Below are positions 10,873 to 21,374 of a stretch of DNA of 21,374 nucleotides, in pieces. The translations under genes were made by a program, and so were the position numbers. The notes beneath the pieces were generated by a model. It was not told the DNA's origin, made no database searches, and saw nothing but the letters and a program-made list of their open reading frames with translations. Every line of letters begins with the position of its first letter. Position 1 is the stretch's first letter. Source of the DNA: Pigoraptor chileana (taxonomy: Eukaryota > Opisthokonta > Filasterea); assembly GCA_943704495.1 (NCBI GenBank), contig CALSCR010002441.1, positions 1 through 21,374 of the forward strand, given 5' to 3'.

Positions 10873-10887
10873 ATGATGCGTCCTTGA
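10873..10887 (+). promoter_or_regulatory. Possible short upstream ORF (4 codons)
   Basis: ATG ATG CGT CCT TGA ends 49 bases before the chosen start of the giant gene. If transcription starts upstream of it, it could dampen initiation at the main ATG. The transcription start is not known, so this is tentative. Confidence 0.25.
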
Positions 10888-10936
10888 ACGATAGACTTGG
10901 CGCGCCTTGCGACGACGACATCACTGGGTTGCAACA

Positions 10937-13900
10937 ATGTCACAGGCAGGGACGCCTCCGCGAGGCCCCCCACCGAGCCATCCTTCTACACCTCCGCATC
11001 CGAAGACGCCTCTCGCACTTGCACATGGCGTTTCATCACCACCACAACAACAAGAACCACCACAACAACAATCAGACTCGACCAAGCAGCAGTCGAAGAA
11101 GGAAGTGCTCCCCTTTCTTGTTGAGGTGAACGACAACGGCTTCTTTCCAGCCCATCTCTCGATCGAGGAGGGGGACATTGTTGAGTTTAATTGGAAGGAC
11201 TGTGGTCGGTTGCATTTCATCCGTGAAATATACGTCGCCGGTGGACAGCTCGTGCCAGTCAAGGGTGGGCCGACTGGATTTCAGCCGTCGCCAGCAGCAA
11301 CGGGCACGTTTCTGCACGTGTTTCAAACACGCGGTAACTTTCGTTACTCGAGTGATGGGGTTGTGCCGGGAACGTTTTGCAATGTCACTGTGCGTCAGCG
11401 GGCGCCAGAGGCCATCGCTGTGCATCCGGATGGGACATTTCAGTATGAACACCTAGTGATTTGGGAGGGAAGCTCGATCGCTTGGCACTTGGAAAAAAAC
11501 TCCCCGCCGGCAACTGCGTCTGCATCTCCAGCGTTGATTGCAAGAACAATATTGCCAGTTAATGTTGTGCGACGTGAAGGTGTGCCTATAATCAAGTCTG
11601 CGCGGAGTGGCACGCCGTTTGTGCCACCGACGCCCAGCGATGATCTCCATCACGAGCACGCTTTCCGCAGCGTGGGCGTCTTTTCTTTCTGCGCTGTAAC
11701 GGCGGAGGAAGCGTCTTGCGACTCGTTAGGTCCTCTGTCTTCGCGTCGTCGGGGATCCGTACTTACTGTCGTCGTGCGTGCCCGCTCAAAACAGACCCGC
11801 GTTCGCATAGGCGCTGAATGCTTTGAGCCGCAGACAGTCACTATTCGAGCGGGCGACTCTGTCCGGTGGACATGGACAAGCAGCGACTGCGCCCATTCAG
11901 TGCAGGAGACGGTTACCTGTGGGGGTGACCGGGACGGGAGAGTCGTTGCAAAGCCCAACGGGATCACCAGCGCGCCCATAGTCGGCACTACCGGGGCATT
12001 CATCCACTGCTTTAATGCGGCGGGCGTACATTACTTTGCGACGCCAGGATTTAAGAACCGCTTTTGTACCGTCGTTGTGCGTCCGCGTCCTTCCGAGGAG
12101 ACCGTTTATGTCGACACAGACGGGTCGTTCTCTCAGAAGAGCGTGACGTTACTGCAGGGGGATCGGCTGTGGCTCGACTGCGACCATTCGGAGGCCGTCT
12201 ATCAAGTGTCGTCAGGAACAGTCGCCACCAGATCACTCATGCAATCGCAGGATGGCGCCACACTTTTGCAGACTGCCGCCGCTGCCGGATGCATTCACAG
12301 CGGCACCGCACTCACAAACGGCGGGTCATTCTGCGTCAGTTACTCGCACCCGGGTGCGTACCGCATTGCCTCTGAGAGTTCTGCTGGACAAAAATCGGTC
12401 GTTGTCATAGTAAAACAGCGACCACGCGAGAAGGACGTGCGTGTGGACGACTCGGGATTCTTCCCGAAACGACTTGTGGTCTCGTGTGGGGACAGACTGT
12501 GGTTCTCGTGGACAGGCCGCGATTCAAATTCAGACACGGACAGCATCCAACAGTATCGGCAGCGCACAAGCGTATTTACGCTCGGCGAGATCATGTCTAA
12601 GGGCTCAGTTCCCGATAGTGACGCTGGCGCTTCGTCTGCCCGCGTGCTCACACAAAGCCCGTCGCGAATGAACTACAACAACGTCGTCCAGGTGGGCGTC
12701 GATGCATCGGTGGGATTTACGTCAGGAGGTGGCCAGGATGGGTCAGGCGCGTTTGCAAAAGTCTTCTCTGAACCGGGCGTCTTTTACTACGAGAATGAGG
12801 CCGCGGGACTCGGAAAACTGGGCTGCGTCGCTGTCGTGCCACGTGCCCGCGACGTCAGGGTCGAGCTCTCGGAGACGGGACCGAAGCCTCGACTCGCGTG
12901 CTTGTCCGTGGGCGATTACCTGTGGTTTGATTGGATTTCTTCGCCACTTTCTCACGGCGTCCAATCCGTCTCTGTCGACGTGTCCGGCAAACCGACCGAC
13001 ACTCCCGAGTTCACTTCGGGGGCAGCAGTGGCTGGTGGCAGCGTGTTTGGGACGTCATTTGACTCGCCGGGAATACGATTTTACCGTGATTGCGGTGCGT
13101 CGTCGAGAGGAGATGTCGCCACTGTGCTTGTGGACCCGCGACAGCCCCCGGAATGTGTGCTTGTCTCATCGGAGAAGGGATTTGAACCCGCCAACTTGAC
13201 TGTGGGGAAAGGCAGAGGGGTTCTCTTTCGTTGGGACGACGCTAAGGCGCCGCAAAACATCATCCAGGTATGCGCATGTGCAAACTCCACGCGTTAGTCG
13301 TGTGTTTTTTATTCTTGCATACCTTCGGTCAAAGTCTACAAGACACCGACTGAGAATCTTTTTATCTTTTGAAGCATGAATACGCACGCTGCAGGCGCTG
13401 TTGATAGAAAACAAAAGAAAATATAAGTTAAATTGTGGTATCTTTTGTTGTGCTTACGTTCTCAAACTGCACACATACCCAACAGGTGACGATGGATAAC
13501 GACGGCGAGCCCAAGCGCGTCCGTCGGGGCTTCAAGAGCGGTCACGTGCTTCCGAAGGGAGAGTACTTTAACGTGTTCAACAAAGTCGGCACATTCACGG
13601 CGGTGTCTTCTGGAGCGGTTGGGCACCGCTTCACGCTCACAGTGGCAGACAAAGGTGCGCAATACCTGCTTCATGTTTGCACAAAAGCCCCCGGCACATG
13701 GCATAAAATTGCAACTGATTTCGTATCTATCTCTCTTTCTCCTTGTGCCGTCATGGACATAGCGCCTAAGAATCCCACATCTCTCTCTCTCTCTCTTTTT
13801 CTTGTGGAGTCCTGGGCACAACATCTAAGACACTGACTTGAATCCTACATCTTTCTTCCCCTGCCCTCTTCTTTCCCTCGCACACACTCACACAAACACA

Positions 13901-16835
13901 CGCATACACATATCTCCCTGTGTTCCGATTCAACGTTCCCCTGCAATAATGCAGTTACTCCACCGGCGGTGCCCACAATTCAGCCACTTCGGGAGGGCAT
14001 CGCTTACACGATCACACCCTTTGTCATTTCGTCACCTGACAATGATGTGAGCGTATACTATACCATCGACGGGTCCATTCCGTCCATTGCGGGTGCCGGG
14101 AGCGAAACGTCCCCGACTCGCAAGGTTGCACCGAGCGAGCACGTGACCCTTCCGGTGGGCCTCCACATTGTCCGTGCGATTGCCTTTTGCGAGCTCCGGG
14201 GTTTTTCTGCAACAATGACGAGCGGCGTTGTGCACGTGAGGACCCTGGATGCTCCACTTCCCGTCGCACCCACGCCCACACTGCTGGGGGAAGTTTCGGA
14301 ATCAACGGCAACCATCGCGTGGCAGTGGCCCGGCTCTCTTGCCGAGATCTCGGCGCGATCGGCTATCATGTCGTGCGTGCAAATAGTGGTCAATGATAAG
14401 CAATATGAATTTGTGGGCGTCGACCGATCATCGGCTGAAATCGGGGGATTGACACCGGGGACGACAGCTTCTGTGCGCTTGCAATTTTCGCTCCTTCCCG
14501 TGTACGGACAGTCGCCGGCCTCGGACGCCCTGTTGATCGACGTTCCCGTGGGTGAGGATCACAATGCGGTGAAGACAGAGGCGCTGGCGAATGACGTCGT
14601 GGTAGGTGTGATCAATGCACTTGCGGGAGCTCTGTTGGATAGTTTTATCGACGCAGCACTCGATGAGCGCATTGCAGCCATTGCGGTGTTGGAGGCGGCT
14701 CAATTGGCGGAGGTCGAGCGACGGAAGGCTGAGCAAGAAAAGGAAGAAAAGGAGCGACTTGACCGCGAAAGGGAAGAGAAAGAGCGACTTGACCGCGAAA
14801 GGGAAGAAGCCGAACGACTTGAACGTGAACGGGTCGAACAGGAGAAGATTGACCGAGAAAGGAAAGAGAGAGATCAGCTTGAAAGGGATCGAGTGGCGCG
14901 TGAACTAAGAGAGCAGGAGCGACTTGGCCGCGACAGGGAAGAAAGAGAGCGACTTGACCGCGAAAGGGAAGAAAGGGAGCGGCTTGACCGCGAAAGGGAA
15001 GAAAAAGAGCGGCTTGACCGCGAAAGGGAAGAACAAGAGCGACTTGAGAAGGAGCGATTGGCCGAGGAAGCGGCGCAGCGGGAGACTGAGGAACGAGAGC
15101 GTCGGGAGCGCGAAGAAAACGAACGCGCCGAGAGGGAGGAGTCGGGGCGTGCTCGCATTGACCTTGAAGACGCGGAAAAGACCGAGTCTGAGAGAGCCGA
15201 GGCGCAACGAGAGAGGCACGCGGCCCGGATATGCGATGACGCCATTGCCTGCGCTTCCGAGGTCGTTATGAGCGACATCATTTCTGCTGCGCAGGCGGCG
15301 CACGACGAAGAAGACGATAGGCGGCACGTGATTACAGAGGAAGCCCTCCGTGTTGCCGTGGCGACTGTAGCTGACGAAATGTTATCTGCTGCCGAGGACT
15401 TGGTTACAGCTGAGTTGGTGGATGCGGCTGTGCGTGTTGAGGCCGCCACAAAAGCAGATGCAATCGCGGAGGATGTTGTTGGTGCGGTGGCGGAGTCTCT
15501 CGCAGGGACGGAATTGATTTCAGCGGCCATCGATGCAGCAGTCTCCCAGGCCCCCGATCCCCCTGCACCCATAGAGCACGTGACTGCGGTGGTGGTGCCG
15601 GAGACTGTTGAAGCGGCAGCGCCCGCCGAAATGGAGGCCGCACCGGTTCCGATTCCTCCCAAAGAAGAAGTCCTAGTGCCTCTGTTGCCCAAAGAGGAAG
15701 CTGCGGTGCCTGCCTTGCCTACCCCGGCTGTGCAGGCAGCCCCTATACCACCCAAAGAAGTGACGCCACCGCCTTCACCTCCGAGGGAAAAGAAAGTTCG
15801 CGAGCCAGTGTTGCCCAATGAGGAACCCGTCGCATCCAAAGATCCTATTCCGCCGCGTCCTGTCCCGCCCCCACCAAAGCGGGAGCGAGTGCACCTTCTC
15901 CCCCCCTCGCAACTGCGCGTCACGTGGCCTTCGCCGACGTCTGCGTCAGTGTCCTTTGAGGAGCCCATGCTGGCCATAACCGATGAGCCCGCACGCATAG
16001 CCGAATACCGTCTCTATGTGAACGGCGTTGCCGCGCAGACGGTGGACTTTGGCACAGCGTCTGTTGTCGTGAGTGGGCTGAAACCCAGAGAAACATACGC
16101 TTTTGCCCTGTCTTCCCTTGCTTTTCCGGACGACGAGCGATTTCTCACATCGGAGAAATCTCGTCCACTTTCAGTGGTATGCCCCGACGTTCCTGACGCT
16201 CCTTCGGCGCGTGTGGAAATGTCCGCGGACGGTTACTGCACTGTCATGTGGGCTGAAGTTACCGCGTACGGTGACACGAAAGTAACCGGGTACAGCGTTG
16301 CGATTGACGGCGTGACCGTTGCGCCTTCAGACAAAGACGGAGATGCCCTATCTGTGGGCCTTACCAGTGGCAAGCAACTCCGCCGTGGTCAGCGCGCGCA
16401 CGTGATTGATTCTGACGCGTACTCCGTGGGTACCCATACTGTCACAGTAACGGCAATGTGTGACTACGGAACGGGTGCGTCGACATCCACTCCATGCCAG
16501 TTTGAGTCACGTGGCCCAACAGCACCCACTGTTACTGCCGTGCGCATTGGCCGCCACGATGCCGCGTTCGACATTATACCGCCGGTGGTTGGCAGGCGTG
16601 CGACTGTCCTCGGGTATCGCGTCACGTGGACGGAAGCAGGGCTAAATAAGCTGAGCACACGCACGATTGATGTATCAACAGACAAACCGTCGTTTGTTGT
16701 GGAGGGAATCGAGCCCGGGACTGAGTATTGCATCGAAGTTTCCACGAAGACAGATAAGGGAGGCGACGCCTTTGTGCCGATGATGACGCACACGTTTGCG
16801 TCTTGCGGTGAGTGCGACATCACACATGCCCACAC

Positions 16836-16879
<44 letters not shown>

Positions 16880-19800
16880 CACATACATAGACACACACAG
16901 ACACACTTGCCGGTGCAAGCGTTGAGTTGACGACGATCCTTTATTCTGGGTGTCCTTGTCGAGTCCATGCGGCGAAACTCAGCACATGCCACCTATTACA
17001 TGCAACCCCGACTAAACAAACCTGATCTTCTGTCCCCGTTTCTCCGTTTTTTTCTTCATCACTAACATCCCGCTCATTGGCATCAACACTGTTGCCTTGT
17101 TCCCCCTTTTCATGCGATGTTTTTGATTGCACAACACCAACGCACAGCTGCCCTACTGGCACCACAGCCACCCACAGTGCTTATTGATTCCGCGACGTCG
17201 TCCTCGGTCACGTTTTCGTGGACTCTGGGGCCTCTCTCAAGCGAGCGTGCGCTTCCGGAAACATACGACATCACCGTCAACGACAGTCACGTGGCCACAG
17301 TACCGTCCTCGACCGACTCCTACACGATCACAGGGCTCCCTGCTGGCACGGACGTCTACATCCGGGTGGTCGGGGTGCCGGATCCAAAGTCACGTGCACC
17401 TCGGAGCCAGACCTCAATGGTTGTGCGGGGGACGACGCTTGGAAGTGTGCGCCCAGACTTGCAGGCAATGAGTGTGAAGGGCACGAAGGCTACGCTCGGA
17501 TGGACGGCCGCCAAGTCCGTTGGAAGCGCCATACTGAAGTACTACGCTTTGAGCGTGTGGGAAGCATCGTCGATGGACATCGCATCGTTTGACGCCGACA
17601 GCGCAAAGGAGCCCGTGTTTGTCAAGGCGTACGTAGACCCGCTGGAGCGCACCTACGCTGTCGAAGGACTGTCTGTTGGGCGTATGTACCACGCAACGCT
17701 CACGGCGCACTTTGCAGATATAGTGGGAAATGCACTCCCCGACCTCGATGCACGGTCGCCGCACGTGACCTTTGAAACGCCCGCGCCTCCCGAGAAGCCA
17801 CGTGTGACGCTATCGTGGGTATCTTCAACGTCTGCTTTGATTGAGTGGCAGCGTCCAATTGAGTATGGCGGCGCTCGCGTCAGTTACTATCGGGTCGAGC
17901 TGAACGGACAACAGTTTGCGGGCAATCTCAAGCCAGTCAATACGTCTTGCGTTCTAACTGGGCTGCGACCACGGACCCATTACGACGTAACGGTTACCGC
18001 GCTCGTCTCGAGCGGATTGGCGGATCCCGCAAAGTCGGATGTTTTGTATGTGGACACACTTCCAAGCGATGTTCTGTGCGTGCGCGCAAGTGGCATGGGG
18101 ATGGGGTCACTTTCTGCCTCGTGGGCGGCGCTCGTTCCATCCGGGCGGGCGGCCCTCACTGGATACCGCGTCACGTGCTGCATGGAAGAAGAGTCTACCG
18201 AGGGCTCGGCTGATGACGCCGCTCTGCGACGCCTGCGCTCCGCACGTGGTTCGGCGGATAGCGTGCAGTCTGTAACCGACCTTCCCACCGAGATCTCGGT
18301 TGAAGTTGGTGCGGACCAGCTTGCCCATACGTTTGTTGGTCTGATGCCGCGCCGTTTCCACATTGTGTCGGTGTGTGCGCTTCTTGAGAGCGGCGGTCAC
18401 GTGGAGTCCGCACCTGCCCGAGTGCGCGCGCCGTCCCTGCCGGATGCCGTCACTGTCACATACAAGTTTGCGTCTGGCGAGCGCGTCGGAATATACTGGT
18501 CGGATCCCGAGGAGTACGGCGGCCCGGATGTTGTGGGCTTCCGCGTGCACGTCAACGGCCACATTGCCATTGATGCCGTCCCCGCACGTGCCAGGGAGGC
18601 CGACATACCGGCGGAGCCCCTCACAGAGTACTCGATCTGCGTCGAGGTGCGATGTCACGGGCTGCCATCAGGGGTGGCCGGCCCCATGTCGGCTCCGTTC
18701 AAGATCACCACGCCGGGAACCGAGCCCTCGCTTGATTTGCGGGAACAATGGTGTGATGGAGAGTCGCTGAGTGTTGCGTGGGCGCGTCCGCACATTCCTC
18801 CCGGATGGACGCTGGGCCACTACGAGGTCGAGTGGAGCAGCATTGTGGCACCCGCTGTGAAGACGGCTGTCGTGGCGGGCAAGCAGCGCACATTTGTCAT
18901 CCGCGACTGCGCCCCAGGGAAGCCACACTTTGTTGTTGTGAACGCCGTTCCCACGGGCGGAGGTGAGGTCCTGCGGTCAAAGCAGCTTGTTGTGCAGACG
19001 GCTGCAAGACCCGCTGCGCCCACGGTGACTGTAGGGTACGCTGGTCCGGACAAAATATCGCTCCGGTGGACAAAGGCGGTTGAGTATGGCTGTGCGGCCG
19101 TGGCCGGGTATGCAGTCGCTGTCGATGGCGATCCACTGTTCACGTCGACGTCCGCGGACACGACCACATATGATTGGGCGTCGTGCTGTCCCGGGCACAC
19201 GTACACATTCACCGTCAGGGCACTCACTGCGGGACACCCGGTGGGCGACGGAATCGCCTCTGACCCTCTCGTTGTTGTGTGCCCACGGGGATCGACGCCC
19301 CACTTTCGTCGAGTGGCATCCACTCGCGTGGAGTCCATCCGGGTGCAGTGGTTCGACCCCGTCTTGCCAGCAGGAAAGGTTCTTGCAGGTTACGAAATCA
19401 CGTGCACGCGCCCCAGCGACGACAATGGCGGGGGAGATAGAGAGGGTATGGGTGGAGCACTCGCTGCGCAGGTGGCACATGCACCTCCCGGAGACGGCAT
19501 TTACGAGTTTAATTTCCTGATGCCATCGTATGAGTATGTCATTCGTGCGATTGCGATTGCTTCAGATGGCACACGCTTTCCGTCGAATGTATTGCGTGGC
19601 CGCCCTCCAGTGCGCCCAACGGCGCCGGAGCTGCATGTGGAGCCTGCAAGCACGACGGCACGTGCGCGCGCTGAGAGAGGCATCTGCGACATGCTTGCCG
19701 AGAGAGAGCGGTTGATGCAGAAGCTGTTCAAGCTGGATGTCCTTGCGATGAATCCGGGGCGTCACAAGGGCAGCTCTCGCCGTTTGTTTGTGGAGGATTT

Positions 19801-21168
19801 ACAGAGGAAAGAGGGATATCCCCGCCTGATTGACCTCGAGTGCAGACTCAACAAGGCGCTCGTGGAGTTTGAGGAGAAGCATACGGGGTACTCGACCGTC
19901 GGACTCCGCTGGCGCCGGGCGGTCGATGATCGCGACGCCGTTGTCACGGGATACCAAATATACCTGGACGGCGTTCCCTTTGGTAAGGAGCTTTCCGAAT
20001 CGTCCGACAGGGTGACCATCAGCCTCTGTGTCGACAGGCCGAGCTATGCCATCTCGATTGCGGCGACTACAGCCCATCCTGTCGGCAATGGGGAGCCGTC
20101 CAACACGGTTGTCGTCGAAACATCCGGTGAGTGTTTGTTTGTTAACGCACCGACGGGTTCGCAATTCTTTTTCTTACATTTCTTTGCTTTCCCCCCATCC
20201 CCTCGAAATGAACTTCCCTGGTTGTGCATGCGGGAACACATGCATTGTCGCATATTGTACTGCGGCGCGCGCTTTGTTTCTCTTATGACCGATGTCTTTA
20301 GACGCCTGCCTAATTGTATTGGTTCCCCCATTTTCTTCTCCAGACTTCCAACCGTACTACTTTTACTGCCTTAATCACGTGCACCGCCGCAACGCGAGCT
20401 GGCCGATTGGCGGATGCTGTTCGTACTGGCAGACCTTTGTGAGTAGCGTGTGTTGAACTTTGTTGCTCTTCGGTCGTTTTAAGATTGAATGCGTGTCTGG
20501 GCTAATCGTCGATTGGAAACTTGACAGTCGACTCTCTAGGTCTGGGGGAAAATATTATCAAGAATATGGGCATAATATATTTCAGTGTGTGTTTTTGTGT
20601 CTGCGTTGTGTATGCGTGACACACACAAATACACGCACTCAACTAATTGCATTCTCCTCCCACTTTTTTTGTATCTGCAGAGACACGAACTTGCCGAACG
20701 TCCCGTGCCGGAAGGCGAGCCTGTGTTTGGGTCAACGCCGTACTATTCGACTGTCGTGGCTTCGATTCGGTCCGGGACCACACAGGCAGGCGCCGCGAGT
20801 GGAGGCGCTGTTCTTGCGCCGATCCGGCACCACCCGACAGTCACTGTCCCCCCGCAGGCGTTGGCGGCACTGAGCGGCGCCACTCCGAAATTTCTCTCTG
20901 GGGGATTAAAAACGCACGATAGGCTGTACTTGATGCGGCCGCGCCAGGATGCAGCAACATTTGGTCCCAAGGGAACGGTATTTGACCTCCCCGCGCGCAA
21001 AACAATCGACGAGATGGAGGAAGACTACCAGCAGTTCCGCAATCTCACAGCCATGCACAACAACAAGGCCCCAGATGCACGCGTCGTGGATGTTGCCACA
21101 GGGGCAAAAACACGGCTTTTGTCTGGCGTTGAGGGAAAGGCTGGACTGATTGTGTTTTGGACGCAGTG
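10937..21168 (+). CDS. Giant cupredoxin-repeat / coiled-coil / FN3 / thioredoxin-like protein, 3' partial
   Basis: Unnamed protein of at least 2,971 residues. Exons: 10937-13267, 13486-13654, 13955-16807, 17148-20126, 20344-20438, 20681-21168; all junction phases match. The start is the ATG opening MSQAGTPPRG. Approximate domains: Pro/Gln-rich 1-55; seven cupredoxin-like beta domains 60-833 (recurring FFP..L....GD...F.W, ending in VTVRQR-like strands); a chitobiase/hexosaminidase-C-type domain 835-930 (VYYTIDGSIPS); FN3-1 932-1035; ER/K-rich helix 1080-1258; Ala-rich helical part 1258-1363; Pro/Lys/Glu linker 1363-1483; FN3-2 to FN3-13 1483-2777, the last with a helical insert at about 2615-2692; a Cys/Trp-containing linker; and a thioredoxin-like start at about 2935 ending VFWTQW at the edge. 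The cupredoxin domains lack the C-terminal Cys-His-Met ligand cluster, so copper binding is unlikely. No signal peptide or membrane segment is seen. The TGA directly after FWTQW is skipped if the strong donor GTGAGT at 21169 is used, as the incomplete fold suggests. An axonemal or cytoskeletal scaffold role is inference only. Confidence 0.9.
13779..13796. repeat. (CT)n tract in intron 2 of the giant gene
   Basis: A CT run inside the 300-base intron 13655-13954. A similar GAATCC.ACATCT phrase occurs on both sides of it (about 13770 and 13840), suggesting a small local duplication. The run is too far from the acceptor to be its polypyrimidine tract. Confidence 0.85.
14749..15060 (+). repeat. 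30-nt tandem repeat encoding an ER/K helix
   Basis: About ten in-frame copies of a 30-base unit (consensus product ERLDREREEK) lie within exon 3 of the giant gene. Copies near 14749-14810 and 14940-15030 are nearly identical, while the central ones (14811-14930) have diverged. The product is a strongly charged E/R/K pattern with Leu once per ten residues, which fits a stable single alpha helix or a weak coiled coil. Copy number could vary between strains. Confidence 0.9.
16808..17147 (+). other. Intron 3 of the giant gene with (AT)n
   Basis: A 340-base intron between donor GTGAGT and acceptor CGCACAG, phase 1 on both sides. It contains an AT dinucleotide run at 16839-16875 followed by a short CA-rich stretch. 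I see no other structure or nested gene. Confidence 0.88.
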
Positions 21169-21374
21169 GTGAGTGGCATATGGCGCAGTCGGTGTGACAG
21201 AGTGAAATCGTGAATGCCTGGGCGTGAGCAATGTGACTGATGCACGCTGTGTGTTGTGTGGTGAAGTTACTGCTGTGTGTGATCCCTCAGACGGAATCCA
21301 GTGTCTCTGTTAGACATCGTTTATCATCGTCTTCATTCCAACACATTCACAGAACGACCAAATAGCACCCCCCC

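Larger units (their letters stand above)
10007..10936. other. Divergent spacer between UQCRQ and the giant gene
   Basis: This 930-base stretch separates the two start codons and should hold both promoters. It contains a GT run (10047-10081), an imperfect CA run (10376-10406), the tandem C-rich/E-box block at 10451-10535 and an AT-rich part at about 10540-10860. I see no clear TATA box. A possible tiny first exon on the + strand (ATG at 10184, MSRKKNTT, then GTAAGT at 10207) and a minus-strand open frame of 85 codons (10740-10483) occur here; neither is recognised. Confidence 0.6.

Noticed and set aside
13176-13192. GGATTTGAACCC resembling a tRNA T-arm.
   Set aside because: It is in frame within cupredoxin domain 7 (KGFEPAN) and no other tRNA arms surround it.
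14874-15998. Minus-strand open frame of 374 codons, rich in Ser/Arg.
   Set aside because: It is the reverse reading of the ER/K and Pro-rich coding repeat of the giant gene; the repetitive codons keep stops out.
21170-21172. TGA after FWTQW as the natural end of the giant protein.
   Set aside because: It would cut a thioredoxin-like fold after its second strand, and the TGA lies inside a strong GTGAGT donor, so continued splicing is more likely.

Overview
The window is nuclear DNA from a flagellated, aerobic, intron-bearing single-celled eukaryote. It holds two large split genes on the + strand and one small split gene on the - strand. All have GT-AG introns of roughly 80 to 590 bases, often carrying CA/GT, CT or AT microsatellites. 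Exons are GC-rich and introns and spacers more AT-rich. A SPAG17/PF6 orthologue (a central-pair protein of motile 9+2 axonemes) shows the organism swims. A UQCRQ/QCR8 orthologue (a respiratory complex III subunit) shows respiring mitochondria. I cannot fix the lineage from these genes; a heterotrophic flagellate or zoosporic lineage would fit.

Layout. 1-228: GT microsatellite and probable intron. 229-7075 (+): SPAG17/PF6 in eight visible exons, missing only its first exon(s). 7076-8471: spacer with no recognisable gene but with a perfect 20-bp-arm palindrome. 8472-8988 (-): a weakly supported two-exon small gene. 9151-10006 (-): UQCRQ in two exons, recoverable only by splicing on the minus strand. 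10007-10936: spacer between divergent genes, containing at its midpoint three 10-bp CCCCCTTAG-type tandem units followed by three ATCACGTGAT palindromes. 10937-21168 (+, running off the right edge): a giant protein of at least 2,971 residues, which I do not recognise as a named gene.

The giant protein is the most novel item. In order it has seven cupredoxin-like domains that appear to lack copper ligands, a chitobiase/hexosaminidase-C-type beta domain, one FN3 domain, a long charged ER/K helix built from a 30-nt tandem repeat, a second helical region, a Pro-rich linker, and twelve more FN3 domains. FN3 domains 3 to 13 alternate between two subtypes. It ends with the start of a thioredoxin-like domain cut by an intron exactly at the active-site Trp. 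It has no visible signal peptide or membrane span, so a cytosolic or axonemal scaffold is a reasonable inference but is not shown.

The genes do not form an operon-like unit. The only functional links I can suggest are flagellar motility (SPAG17, possibly the giant protein) and its energy supply (complex III), and the second is generic.
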